Shown: positions 28,232 through 36,797 of the stretch, one piece after another
How positions within the stretch are numbered: the stretch's first letter is position 1
Layout of the letters: each line of letters starts with the position of its first letter
Origin: Tahibacter soli
Lineage (GTDB): Bacteria; Pseudomonadota; Gammaproteobacteria; Xanthomonadales; Rhodanobacteraceae
Direction: 5' to 3'
DNA length: 64,000 bases
Assembly (NCBI RefSeq): GCF_025717065.2
Contig: NZ_JAOVZO020000003.1
Coordinates: forward strand, 620,001 to 684,000
The notes under the pieces: model-generated
The model's input: only the letters and a program-made list of their open reading frames with translations
Database searches by the model: none
Told to the model about the DNA's origin: nothing
Made by a program: the position numbers and the translations under genes

Positions 28232-29407
28232 CTACGGGTTCGGCACCTGGCCCTGGCGATTGAGCACGGGCCGCTGCACGAGCGTCACCTGCGCCTCGAA
28301 CGCGATGCCGGCGCGCAAGCCCTCGATCTTGACCGTGGTGTCGGGCGGCGTCGCCGCTTCGCGCTTGCGCAGGTCGACCGCGTCGAGGATGTCGGCGCCG
28401 TCGAACTTCAGCACGATGTCGGCCGGCTGCAGGCCGGCAAGCGCGGCCGGACTCTGCGGGTAGACGTCGTAGACCTGCGCCCCGCGCGCGGCGGCGGGCA
28501 GGCCGGAATTTGCCGCGACGGACACGCGGCCGTATTCGATGCCGATCCAGCCGCGTACGACGATGCCCTTGGCGACGATCTGGTCGAGCACCTCTTTGGC
28601 CGTCGCCACCGGAATCGCGAAGCCGATGCCCTCGGCGCCGTACTGCTGCGGCAGGTTCGCGGTGTTGATGCCGACGAGATCGCCGTAGGCGTTGATCAGC
28701 GCGCCGCCGGAGTTGCCGACGTTGATCGCCGCGTCGGTCTGGATGAAATCTTCGTAGGTCCACTGGTTGAGCTGCCGGCCGACGGCGCTCACGACGCCCA
28801 TCGTCACCGTCTTGCCGAAGCCGAACGGATTGCCGATCGCGAGCACCACGTCGCCGACGGCCGGCGTCGGGCTGTCGGTCAGCTTCATGGTCGGCAGGTC
28901 GGTCGCGGCGATCTTGAGCACGGCGAGGTCGGTGTCCTCGTCGCCGCCGACGAGGCGCGCGGCGGCGAAACGGCCGTCGGACAGCAGCACCTGGATGTCG
29001 TTGGAGCGCGCGATGACGTGGTTGTTGGTCAGCACGTAGCCGTCCGAGCCCACGATCACGCCGGAGCCGAGGCTCTGCTGGCGGCGCTGGTAGGCCGGCC
29101 CCACGCTGATGCCGAACAGCTTCTGCGTAACGGGATCGGGGTACAGCACCTGCTGGCGCTCGGTGATCACCTTGTTCGCGTAGATGCTGACGACGGCCGG
29201 GGCGGCCTTGGCCACGGCGTCGGCGTACGAAACCTGGCCGACGCTGCGCGAGCCCGCAGGCGCGACCGGCGCGTCGGCCGACGCCGGCGCGTCGCCGCGC
29301 AGCCACCCGCCGGCGTCGGGCCACAGGCGCGTGATCACGAACGCGACGGCGAGGCCTATCGTGGCGAATTGCAACAGGAACGCGAGCGCGCGCAACGCAG
29401 GTTTCAT
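28232..29407 (-). CDS. degS: DegS/HtrA-family periplasmic serine protease with one PDZ domain
   Basis: 391 residues. One N-terminal membrane anchor (LAFLLQFATIGLAVAFVITR) is followed by a trypsin-like domain with the catalytic triad: His in VLTNNHVIA, Asp in DTDLAVLKI and Ser in NVGNSGGALINAYG. A single PDZ domain follows (about 290-380; AAARGAQVYDVYPQSPAALA). A single anchor plus one PDZ fits DegS/AlgW, the regulatory protease that cleaves the anti-sigma factor RseA/MucA when misfolded porins appear; DegP has two PDZ domains. No rseA or rpoE is nearby. It is divergent from petA. Confidence 0.85.
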   Translation of the reverse strand: MKPALRALAFLLQFATIGLAVAFVITRLWPDAGGWLRGDAPASADAPVAPAGSRSVGQVSYADAVAKAAPAVVSIYANKVITERQQVLYPDPVTQKLFGISVGPAYQRRQQSLGSGVIVGSDGYVLTNNHVIARSNDIQVLLSDGRFAAARLVGGDEDTDLAVLKIAATDLPTMKLTDSPTPAVGDVVLAIGNPFGFGKTVTMGVVSAVGRQLNQWTYEDFIQTDAAINVGNSGGALINAYGDLVGINTANLPQQYGAEGIGFAIPVATAKEVLDQIVAKGIVVRGWIGIEYGRVSVAANSGLPAAARGAQVYDVYPQSPAALAGLQPADIVLKFDGADILDAVDLRKREAATPPDTTVKIEGLRAGIAFEAQVTLVQRPVLNRQGQVPNP

Positions 29408-29697
29408 CGGTCGTCCAGGTGGCTTTGCGGCGCAATGGTGCTGCGTCCGCGGCAAGGCGGGATGAGCCGCAGGTTTGATTGTGCGCTGCCGGCTCACTCG
29501 CTAAACTAACACGATTTTTGGGGCCAGCCGTCACCCTCGCCGGCGCAACCGGCAGTCGTGTTCAGCCGAGAAAGGCATCGTTGAGCGGCACGTCGACGCA
29601 GCGGTTTGCGCGGCGTGCGTGTTGCTTTTGGCGAAGCCGGAACGTCGCGGACGGCCCCGAAGAAACGTATTCCCAGAGTATTGAACCGGAGATCCGG

Positions 29698-30300
29698 ATG
29701 GCGAACGAAGGCGTCAATCATGGCCGCCGCCGCTTCCTCACGGCCACGACGGCAGTCGTCGGCGGTGTGGGCGCGATATCGGCGGCAGTGCCTTTCATCA
29801 AGTATTGGTTGCCGAGCGCGCGCGCGAAGACCGCGGGCGCTCCGGTGCAGCAGGACATTTCGAAGATCGAAGAAGGGCAGATGATCATCACCGAGTGGCG
29901 CGGCCAGCCGGTGTGGGTCGTGCGCCGTTCCAAGGCGCAGCTCGATGCGCTCAAGTCGCAGGATTCCCGCCTGCGCGATCCGAAGTCCGAGAACGCCGAC
30001 CAGCAGCCGAAGTTCGCGCAGAACGAGTACCGCTCGATCAAGCCGGAACTGCTCGTGATGGTGGGCGTGTGCACGCACCTGGGCTGCTCGCCCAAGTTCC
30101 ACGGCGAGATCAAGCCCGAGCCGTTCGACGCAGAGTGGAAGGGTGGCTTTTTCTGCCCTTGCCACAAGTCGCGTTTCGACATGGCCGGCCGCGTCTACCA
30201 GGGCGTTCCCGCGCCGACGAATTTGAAGGTCCCGCCGTACACCTTCGCGGACGGCGACAAGACGCTGATCATCGGCGTCATGCCTGAGGGAGCCGCGTAA
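29698..30300 (+). CDS. petA: Ubiquinol-cytochrome c reductase, Rieske iron-sulfur subunit
   Basis: 200 residues. The N-terminus NHGRRRFLTATTAVVGGVGA is a twin-arginine-type signal anchor. The Rieske cluster ligands are in VCTHLGCSPKF and FFCPCHKSRFDMAGRVYQG, the C-x-H / C-x-x-H boxes with the disulfide cysteines. It carries electrons from ubiquinol to cytochrome c1 in the bc1 complex. An in-frame extension upstream lacks coding character; ATG 29698 places the RR motif correctly. It ends TAATG, overlapping the petB start by one base. Confidence 0.96.
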   Translation: MANEGVNHGRRRFLTATTAVVGGVGAISAAVPFIKYWLPSARAKTAGAPVQQDISKIEEGQMIITEWRGQPVWVVRRSKAQLDALKSQDSRLRDPKSENADQQPKFAQNEYRSIKPELLVMVGVCTHLGCSPKFHGEIKPEPFDAEWKGGFFCPCHKSRFDMAGRVYQGVPAPTNLKVPPYTFADGDKTLIIGVMPEGAA

Positions 30301-31547
30301 TGGCGAACAAGCTCACGCGCGCCGTCGCCGGCGTGCAGGAATGGTTCAACTACCGTACCCCGGGCCTGCTGCCTGCGTATCGCAAGCACATGTCCGAGTA
30401 CTGGGCGCCGAAGAACTTCAACCTCTGGTACTACTTCGGCTCGCTCGCGCTGCTCGTGCTCGTCAACCAGATCGTGACGGGCATCTTCCTGACGATGAAC
30501 TTCAAGCCCAGCGCGGCCGAAGCGTTCGCGTCGGTCGAGTACATCATGCGCGACGTGGAGTGGGGCTGGCTGATCCGCTACATGCATTCGACGGGCGCCT
30601 CGGCGTTCTTCATCGTCGTGTATCTGCACATGTTCCGCGGCCTGCTGTACGGCTCGGCGCAGAAGCCGCGCGAGCTCGTGTGGATCCTCGGCATGCTGAT
30701 CTACCTCGTGCTGATGGCCGAGGCGTTCATGGGCTACGTGCTGCCGTGGGGCCAGATGTCGTTCTGGGGCGCCAAGGTGATCATCTCGCTGTTCGGCGCG
30801 ATCCCGATGATCGGCGACACGCTGGTCGAGTGGATCATGGGCGACTACCTGCCGGCCGACGCGACGCTCAACCGCTTCTTCGCGCTGCACGTCATCGCGC
30901 TGCCTCTGGTGCTGCTGCTGCTCGTGGTGCTGCACATCGCCGCGCTGCACGAAGTGGGCTCGAACAACCCGGACGGCGTCGACATCAAGAAGACGAAAGA
31001 CGCCCGCGGCCGGCCGCTCGACGGCATCGCGTTCCATCCGTATTACACGGTCAAGGACATCTTCGGCTGCCTGTTCTTCCTGACGATCTGCGCGTTCGTG
31101 CTGTTCTTCGAACCGACGTTCGGCGGCTGGTTCCTCGAGCACGACAACTTCGTCGCGGCGAACAAGCTCGTGACGCCGGAGCACATCAAGCCGGTGTGGT
31201 ACTACACGCCGTACTACGCGATGCTGCGCGTGGTTCCGGACAAGCTGTTCGGCGTGCTGACGATGTTCGGCGCGATCGCGATCCTGTTTTTCGTCCCGTG
31301 GCTCGACCGCAGCCCGGTCAAGTCGTATCGCTATCGCGGCTGGATGTCGAAAGTGCTGCTCGGTCTGTTCGCGTTCTCGTTCGTCTGGCTCGGCAAGATC
31401 GGCGCCGGCCCCGGTACCGATCCGGTCGAGACGATCGTCGGCCGCGTGCTGACCCTCTACTACTTCGCCTTCTTCTTCACGATGCCGTTCTGGACGGCGG
31501 CCGACGCGACCAAGCAGGTTCCGGAACGGGTGACGATGCATGATTAA
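30300..31547 (+). CDS. petB: Ubiquinol-cytochrome c reductase, cytochrome b subunit
   Basis: 415 residues, a full-length bacterial cytochrome b. Haem-ligand histidines lie in helices B (YMHSTGASAFFIVVYLHMF) and D (FALHVIALPLVLLLLVVLHI). Other markers are GYVLPWGQMSFWGAKVI and the Qo-site PEHIKPVWYYTPYYAMLR (PEW is PEH here, as in some proteobacteria). Eight or nine transmembrane helices are apparent. It overlaps petA by one base and petC by eight bases, so the complex subunits are translationally coupled. Confidence 0.96.
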   Translation: MANKLTRAVAGVQEWFNYRTPGLLPAYRKHMSEYWAPKNFNLWYYFGSLALLVLVNQIVTGIFLTMNFKPSAAEAFASVEYIMRDVEWGWLIRYMHSTGASAFFIVVYLHMFRGLLYGSAQKPRELVWILGMLIYLVLMAEAFMGYVLPWGQMSFWGAKVIISLFGAIPMIGDTLVEWIMGDYLPADATLNRFFALHVIALPLVLLLLVVLHIAALHEVGSNNPDGVDIKKTKDARGRPLDGIAFHPYYTVKDIFGCLFFLTICAFVLFFEPTFGGWFLEHDNFVAANKLVTPEHIKPVWYYTPYYAMLRVVPDKLFGVLTMFGAIAILFFVPWLDRSPVKSYRYRGWMSKVLLGLFAFSFVWLGKIGAGPGTDPVETIVGRVLTLYYFAFFFTMPFWTAADATKQVPERVTMHD

Positions 31548-32376
31548 GCAAGCCATGACCAAGCTCGGTCTCGCCACTGTCGTCGCGCTGGTTGCCGCGT
31601 CGCCGCTCGCGCTCGCCTCGTCGGGCGGCGCGGCGCTCAAGCCGGCCAATACGCGCGTCGACAACGTCGCCTCGCTGCAGCGTGGCGCGCACTTGTATTT
31701 CAACTACTGCATCGGCTGTCACTCGATCGAGTTCATGCGCTATTCGCGCATCGGCGAAGACCTGAAGCTGACCGAAGATCAGGTGATGAAGAACCTGAAC
31801 TTCACCGGCGGCAAGTACGGCGAAACGATCCACTCGTCGATGCCGGCGGCCGACGCCGCGCGCTGGTTCGGCAAGGCGCCGCCCGACCTGTCGCTCGAAG
31901 CGCGCGCGAAGGGTCCGGACTGGATCTACAACTACCTGAAGTCGTTCTACGTCGATCCGGCGCGCCCGGTCGGCTGGAACAACACGGTGTTCCCGGGCGC
32001 CTCGATGCCGAACGTGCTGTGGGAGCTGCAGGGCGTGCAGCATGCGACGTTCGAGCCGAAGGAAAAGAAGCAGGAGTCGTGCTCGGGCGAAGGCGAGGGC
32101 TGCAAGAACGGCCAGCGCGAAGTCGAACACTGCAAGGACGGTACGACCGAGATCGACGGCAAGTGCCTCGTGCACCTGGAAGTGTCGACGCCGGGCAAGC
32201 TGTCGGCGCAGGAATACGACGAGGCCGCGCGCGACCTGACCGCGTTTCTGCAGTACGTCGCCGAGCCGGCGGCCCTCAAGCGCCAGAGCATCGGCGTGTG
32301 GGTGGTGCTCTACCTCGCGTTCTTCACGTTCCTGGCCTGGCTCCTCAAGAAGGAATACTGGAAGGACGTGCACTGA
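31540..32376 (+). CDS. petC: Ubiquinol-cytochrome c reductase, cytochrome c1, with a four-cysteine insertion
   Basis: 278 residues. A signal peptide ends near ALAS. The haem c motif is CIGCH (57-61) in YFNYCIGCHSIEFMRYSR, and the axial methionine lies in FPGASMPNVLWE (Met156). The C-terminal anchor is VWVVLYLAFFTFLAWLLKKE. Between the Met loop and the final helix, residues about 175-215 form a charged insertion with Cys181, Cys188, Cys198 and Cys209 (spacing 6, 9, 10). I know of no such insertion in the common cytochrome c1 sequences; it could form disulfides or bind a metal. It overlaps petB by 8 bases. Confidence 0.94.
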   Translation: MIKQAMTKLGLATVVALVAASPLALASSGGAALKPANTRVDNVASLQRGAHLYFNYCIGCHSIEFMRYSRIGEDLKLTEDQVMKNLNFTGGKYGETIHSSMPAADAARWFGKAPPDLSLEARAKGPDWIYNYLKSFYVDPARPVGWNNTVFPGASMPNVLWELQGVQHATFEPKEKKQESCSGEGEGCKNGQREVEHCKDGTTEIDGKCLVHLEVSTPGKLSAQEYDEAARDLTAFLQYVAEPAALKRQSIGVWVVLYLAFFTFLAWLLKKEYWKDVH

Positions 32377-32382
32377 CGGGTC

Positions 32383-32412
32383 CGGGCGGCGGAGCTTTGC
32401 TTCCGCCGCCCG
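32383..32412 (+). terminator. GC-rich hairpin after petC
   Basis: An 11-bp perfect stem (32383-32393 with 32402-32412) lies 6 bases after the petC stop, before the sspA leader. There is no clear T tract, so it may be a weak terminator or a processing or stability hairpin that lowers sspA read-through. Confidence 0.5.
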
Positions 32413-32512
32413 ACCGCTCCCTCGCGCCGGACGGCTATGCGTAGCGAAAAGTGCGTAGTAGATTCGCGCGAGGCGACCATACCGGGTCGTCGCATCGTGG
32501 CGGGGGAGAGGC

Positions 32513-33136
32513 ATGGCCTTGAGCACACGTTCGCGCACGGTACTAACGCTGTATTCGGCCCGCGATAGCGTCCATTGCCATCGCGTCAGGCTGGTTCTCG
32601 CCGCCAAGGGCGTCAGCTACGATCTCGTGCTTGTCGATCCGGCCAAGCCGCCCGAGGACCTGTCCGACCTGAACCCCTACAACAACGTACCGACGCTGGT
32701 CGATCGCGACCTCGTGCTGTACGAGACCGGTGTGATCAGCGAGTACCTCGACGAGCGGTATCCGCATCCGCCGCTGATGCCGATCGATCCGCTGTCGCGC
32801 GCACGGCTGCGCCTGGCCATGGTTCGCCTCGAACGCGACTGGCTGCCGCTCGCCGAGCAGTCGGCCGGCACGTCGAAGACGGCGGAAGCGTCGCGCAAGC
32901 GCCTGCGCGAGAATCTCGTTTCGGCGCTGCCGCTGTTCAAGGCGTCGAAGTTTTTCCTGAACCCGGAAATGAGTCTGGCCGACTGCGCGCTCGCGCCGCT
33001 GATCTGGCGCCTGCCGAGCATCGGCGTCGCGTTGCCGCGCGAGGCGCACGCGATCGTCGACTACGGCGAACGCATCTTCCGCAATCCCGGATTCACCCGC
33101 AGCCTTACCGCCGAAGAGAAGCTACTGCGTGACTGA
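32513..33136 (+). CDS. sspA: Stringent starvation protein A
   Basis: 207 residues with the GST fold but lacking catalytic GST function. It starts with LTLYSARDSVHCHRVRLVLAAKGV, followed by LNPYNNVPTLVDRDLVLYE and GVISEYLDERYPHPPLMP, all characteristic of SspA. SspA binds RNA polymerase and modulates sigma70 promoters in stationary phase and acid stress. The ATG at 32513 follows a GGGGGAGAGG ribosome-binding site. The sspB start overlaps its end. The pet-sspA-sspB order is common in gamma- and betaproteobacteria. Confidence 0.94.
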   Translation: MALSTRSRTVLTLYSARDSVHCHRVRLVLAAKGVSYDLVLVDPAKPPEDLSDLNPYNNVPTLVDRDLVLYETGVISEYLDERYPHPPLMPIDPLSRARLRLAMVRLERDWLPLAEQSAGTSKTAEASRKRLRENLVSALPLFKASKFFLNPEMSLADCALAPLIWRLPSIGVALPREAHAIVDYGERIFRNPGFTRSLTAEEKLLRD

Positions 33137-33548
33137 CGACAAGACCGGCGCGGCCGGCATGACCTCGAACCGCCCGTACCTGTTGCGCGCGATCTACGAC
33201 TGGATCGGCGACAACGGCATGACGCCGTATCTGCTCGTCGACGCGGCGTGGCCCGGCGTGCTCGTCCCGCCGCAGGCCGCGAAAGACGGCCGCGTCGTTT
33301 TGAACATCGCGATGCGCGCCGTGGTCGGGCTCGATCTCGGCAAAGAGTGGGTGCGATTCAACGCGCGCTTCGGCGGCGTCAGTCATGCGGTCGAAGTGCC
33401 GGTCGGCGCCGTGCTCGCGATCTACGCGCAGGAAAACGGGCAGGGCATGATGTTCCCGGCCGAGGGCGCGCCGCCGCCGTCCCCGCCGTCGCCCGCGCCG
33501 ACGGCCGACGCCGACGCGCCGCCGAAAAAGGCGGACACCTTCGCGTGA
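33129..33548 (+). CDS. sspB: ClpXP adaptor SspB, apparently truncated by a frameshift before the ClpX-binding tail
   Basis: 139 residues in the zero frame. The ssrA-tag-binding core is intact: NRPYLLRAIYDWIGDNGMTP, RVVLNIAMRAVVGLDLG, VRFNARFGGVSHAVEVPV and AVLAIYAQENGQGMMFP. A Pro/Ala linker follows and the frame stops at ADTFA. Family members end in a short basic-hydrophobic ClpX-binding motif (E. coli ends ALRVVK). Here that motif, GGHLRVIK, is present at 33530-33556 in the -1 frame, directly after AAAAAG. The start may be the GTG at 33129, overlapping sspA by 8 bases, or the ATG at 33159. Without the tail the adaptor should bind ssrA-tagged substrates but deliver them poorly. Confidence 0.9.
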   Translation: MTDDKTGAAGMTSNRPYLLRAIYDWIGDNGMTPYLLVDAAWPGVLVPPQAAKDGRVVLNIAMRAVVGLDLGKEWVRFNARFGGVSHAVEVPVGAVLAIYAQENGQGMMFPAEGAPPPSPPSPAPTADADAPPKKADTFA

Positions 33549-33556
33549 TCAAGTAG
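33525..33556 (+). other. Frameshift site and out-of-frame XB tail of sspB
   Basis: The zero frame reads CCG AAA AAG GCG and stops at TGA 33546-33548. Shifting -1 after AAG (33530) gives Gly-Gly-His-Leu-Arg-Val-Ile-Lys and a TAG at 33554-33556, directly abutting the convergent stop of the DUF3301 gene. AAAAAG resembles the slippery core of programmed -1 sites (A AAA AAG in dnaX), here with G instead of A at its first position. It may be a programmed shift, a true mutation, or a homopolymer sequencing error. Confidence 0.75.
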
Positions 33557-33916
33557 CTACGGAATCCGCGGCGCGAGGTACGTGACGTTGCCGACCGTCG
33601 ATGTCGGCGGCGGCTGGCGCAGCGGCAGACTGAAGTTTTCGAGTTTGCCGGCGCGCAGCACGAGCGTTCCGCGGTGGCGGTCGTGACCGTCGGTGCTGAC
33701 GTCGAACCCGTACTCGCGGCGCAACCCCGGCTGGCCGTTCTGGGCGCGCACGAAGCGGATGCGGCGCAGGCCGACCGACTGGTCCAGCAGCTGCAGGTCG
33801 GCGCGCGCGCACAGCTGGCGCGCGACGTTGGCGGCGCGGTCGCGCGAACGCACGGCGTCGTGCCAGATCAGCGCTACGGCGGAAACGAGGACGAGCAGGA
33901 TCAGCGATTCGAGCAT
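33557..33916 (-). CDS. DUF3301 family membrane-anchored protein
   Basis: 119 residues. One N-terminal transmembrane segment (MLESLILLVLVSAVALIWHD) is followed by AANVARQLCARADLQLLDQSVGLRRIRFVR, the highly conserved DUF3301 block with its invariant Cys. A beta-rich tail follows (LRREYGFDVSTDGHDRHRGTLVLRAGKL). Function of the family is unknown. The start is the ATG at 33916 that opens the membrane segment; the frame continues upstream without support. It converges on sspB. Confidence 0.85.
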   Translation of the reverse strand: MLESLILLVLVSAVALIWHDAVRSRDRAANVARQLCARADLQLLDQSVGLRRIRFVRAQNGQPGLRREYGFDVSTDGHDRHRGTLVLRAGKLENFSLPLRQPPPTSTVGNVTYLAPRIP

Positions 33917-34060
33917 CGCGCCAGTTTGGAGTCCGTCGCGGGCGAACTCAAGTCGTGAACCGTTCGCGGCGGTTACTGTGCGCCGGTTGACGGCCAAGTG
34001 CCGTGCCGCATCGTCTAGAATGGGCGCTTGTTGCGGCAGTTACAGGGGAATGTGGTCGCC

Positions 34061-36631
34061 GTGATCGAAATACCGGGTTATCTCATCAAGCGCGAGATCG
34101 GACAGGGCGGAATGGCCAGCGTCTATCTCGCGATCCAAAGTTCGCTCGAACGTCAGGTCGCGCTGAAGGTGATGGCGCCGGCGCTCGCCGCCGACCCGAC
34201 GTTCACCCGCCGCTTCCTGCAGGAGGCGCGCACGCTCGCGTCGCTGGCGCACCCGAACATCGTGCAGGTGTTCGACGTCGGCGTGACGCCGAACCAGCAG
34301 CACTATTTTTCGATGCAGTACCTGCCGGGCGGCGATTTCGTCTCGCGCGTGCAGCGCAATCTCGACGAGGTGGAGCTCAAGCGCATCCTGACCGGCGTCG
34401 CGCGCGCGCTCGGCTACGCGCACCAGCGCGGCTACGTGCATCGCGACGTCGCGCCCGGCAACATCCTGTTCGACCCGGCCGACAACCCCGTGCTGACCGA
34501 TTTCGGCATCGCGCTCGCCGCGAGCCAGTCGACGCGCATCACGAGCGCGGGTTTTTCGGTCGGCACCAGCCACTACATGAGTCCCGAGCAGGCGCGCGGC
34601 GGCGACATCGACGCGCGCTCGGACATCTACAGCCTCGCCGTGCTCGGCTGGTACGGCCTCACCGGCAAGCCGCCGTTCGACGGCGCCGACGGTTTCGCCG
34701 TGGCCTACGCGCACGTGTTCGAGGCCGTGCCGCGACTGCCGGAGCACCAGGCGCACTGGCAGGAACTGTTCGACCGCGCGCTGGCGAAGGATGCGAAGGA
34801 CCGCTACGCCGACACCGAGCAGCTGCTGGCCGCGATCGAGGCGATTCCGGCGAGGGAGCCCGAACCGATCGAGGGCGGGGCGCCGAAGTCCGCGCCCGCA
34901 CCCGCGGTGCGCTCGCCCGACACGGCCGCCGCCGTCGCCGCGGCGCGGCAGTCCGCGCCGACCGTCGCGCAGCCGCGTCCGGCCGCCGTCAAAAAAGCCG
35001 TCGAATCGAAACCCGCCGCGCCCGCCCCGAAACCGGCCGCGCGTTCCGGCAGCGGCGCCGGCCTGTGGCTGGCCATCGCGGTGCTGAGCCTGGTCGGCTT
35101 CGGCGCGCTCGGCGCGTACTTCTGGCCGCGCAGCAATGTTGCCGCGACCCCGGCGTCGACCGTGCCGGCGGCGACGCCGCCCGCGCCGGCTCCGGCACCG
35201 CCGCCGGCCAGCGAGCCGGTAGCCGCAACCACGCCGGCAGTCGAACCGCCGCCCGCGCCGCCGCCGACGGAAACGCCGGCCGGCACGCCGACCGAAACAC
35301 CGGTCGAAGTCGCTCCGGCCGGAACCGCGCCGACCGATCCGCTCGCGGCCGACCCGTCGGCGACCGCCGCCGATCCGAACGCGGCACCGGGCGCCGAGCC
35401 GATCGATCCGGTCGCGAACCCGGCCGCGTTCCTGGCGAGCCTGCCGACCGTCGAAGACCCCGTCGTCAAGCTCGTGCGGCTCGGCAAGGGCGATCTCGCC
35501 GCGCAGCGCTACACGTCGCCGCCGAATTCGAACGCGCTCGACCGCTTCAAGCTCGCGCTGCGCATCGACGGCCGCGACAAGAACGCCAGGCAAGGCATCG
35601 TCGACACCGCGCGCGCGTATCTCGCGCTCGCCGACAAGTCGCAGGCCGCGAACGACCTGACGCTCACGCGCAGCCACTTCGAGCGTGCCGTCGAGATCGC
35701 GACCGTCGTGCCGGCCGAAGGCAAGCCGGTGATCGACGAAGTCGCGCAGCGGCGCGCGAAGCTTGCCGGGCCGTTCCTCGACGACGCGCGCAAGGCCGCG
35801 GCCGTGTGGGACAAGGAAGGCGCCAAGGCCGCCTACGACAAGGCGCTCGCGATCGACCCGAAAAACGCCGTGGCGCAGGAAGGCCTGCGCAAGCTGCCGT
35901 CGATCGGCAGCGCCGGCTACGTGTTTCGCGACCGCGCCGGCGACGGCGCGCAGGGCCCCGAGCTCGTCGTGCTGCCGGGGGCGAAGATTGCCGCCGGACG
36001 CACCGAAGTGACGCGCGGCGAGTTCAAGCGCTACTGGGCCGCGGCCGGTTCGCGCGCGTTCGCGGGCAAGGAACCCTCGTGCCGCGACCGCGAATCGTTC
36101 TTCCGCAGTTCGCGCAAGCGCACGTGGCAGGCCGCCGACATCACGCAGGACGACAGCCATCCGGTGGTCTGCGTCAGCTGGGACGAGGCGGCGGGCTATG
36201 CGCGCTGGCTGTCCGAGCAGACCGGCCGTACGTATCGGCTGCTGTCGAACGCGGAGTTCGACCAGCTGGCGCGCGAAGTCGGCAGCGGCGGCTGCACCGG
36301 CGCGAATCTTGCTGATGCGTCGTTCAACAAGGCGTACGACACGCGCACGGGTGCGTCGTGCGACGACGGCTACGCGGCGACGTCGCCGGCCGGCAAGTTT
36401 CCGCCGACCGCGTCGGGCGTGTTCGATGTCGACGGCAATGCGCGCGAATGGGTCAACGCCTGTGCGAACGGCGTGCCGGGTGCCGGCTGCCGCGAACACC
36501 GCGTGCGCGGTCGCAGCTGGTACTCGCCGCCGGACAAGGAAACGGCGGCGTTCACGGACAATGTCGCGTCCGACGTCTCTTCCAACAATATCGGTTTTCG
36601 CATCGTGCGCGAGCTGGGTGATCGGTTGTAG
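34061..36631 (+). CDS. Hanks-type Ser/Thr kinase with C-terminal SUMF1/FGE-like domain; catalytic loop lacks the usual Lys
   Basis: 856 residues. Kinase domain (about 1-265): GYLIKREIGQGGMASVYLA, VALKVM, the catalytic loop YVHRDVAPGNILFD, DFGIALA and MSPEQARGG. The loop reads HRDVAPGN, so the Lys of the HRDxKPxN consensus is Ala. A Pro/Ala linker and one transmembrane segment (LWLAIAVLSLVGFGALGAYF, about 335-356) follow. After a second Pro/Ala-rich stretch comes a TPR-like region (about 450-610). The final 235 residues are SUMF1-like: VTRGEFKRYWAAAG, HPVVCVSWDEAAGYARWLS, SGVFDVDGNAREWV and NIGFRIVR. GTG 34061 sits about 10 bases after AGGGGA. It lies upstream of an FHA protein gene. Confidence 0.9.
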   Translation: MIEIPGYLIKREIGQGGMASVYLAIQSSLERQVALKVMAPALAADPTFTRRFLQEARTLASLAHPNIVQVFDVGVTPNQQHYFSMQYLPGGDFVSRVQRNLDEVELKRILTGVARALGYAHQRGYVHRDVAPGNILFDPADNPVLTDFGIALAASQSTRITSAGFSVGTSHYMSPEQARGGDIDARSDIYSLAVLGWYGLTGKPPFDGADGFAVAYAHVFEAVPRLPEHQAHWQELFDRALAKDAKDRYADTEQLLAAIEAIPAREPEPIEGGAPKSAPAPAVRSPDTAAAVAAARQSAPTVAQPRPAAVKKAVESKPAAPAPKPAARSGSGAGLWLAIAVLSLVGFGALGAYFWPRSNVAATPASTVPAATPPAPAPAPPPASEPVAATTPAVEPPPAPPPTETPAGTPTETPVEVAPAGTAPTDPLAADPSATAADPNAAPGAEPIDPVANPAAFLASLPTVEDPVVKLVRLGKGDLAAQRYTSPPNSNALDRFKLALRIDGRDKNARQGIVDTARAYLALADKSQAANDLTLTRSHFERAVEIATVVPAEGKPVIDEVAQRRAKLAGPFLDDARKAAAVWDKEGAKAAYDKALAIDPKNAVAQEGLRKLPSIGSAGYVFRDRAGDGAQGPELVVLPGAKIAAGRTEVTRGEFKRYWAAAGSRAFAGKEPSCRDRESFFRSSRKRTWQAADITQDDSHPVVCVSWDEAAGYARWLSEQTGRTYRLLSNAEFDQLAREVGSGGCTGANLADASFNKAYDTRTGASCDDGYAATSPAGKFPPTASGVFDVDGNAREWVNACANGVPGAGCREHRVRGRSWYSPPDKETAAFTDNVASDVSSNNIGFRIVRELGDRL

Positions 36632-36797
36632 GCGTCTCGTTCGTTGATACACCGGTGTCACGCTGAACGCCGACGGTTGCGGCAGTGCCGTTGGTCACGC
36701 GTCAACTTGCGCGGCATGCGGCCGCGCACCTAAGCTGCGACGACTTGCGCACGGAGGCGGCCGGGCGCTCATAACAACGATCAGGGGTCACGATCGA

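Noticed and set aside
35920-36631. True formylglycine-generating enzyme activity in the kinase C-terminal domain
   Set aside because: The domain matches the SUMF1 fold, but I could not recognise the catalytic cysteine pair, and fusion to a kinase usually marks a binding domain.
36650-36659. Palindrome ACACCGGTGT before the double-FHA gene
   Set aside because: Only 10 bases, single, and not extended; expected by chance in GC-rich DNA.
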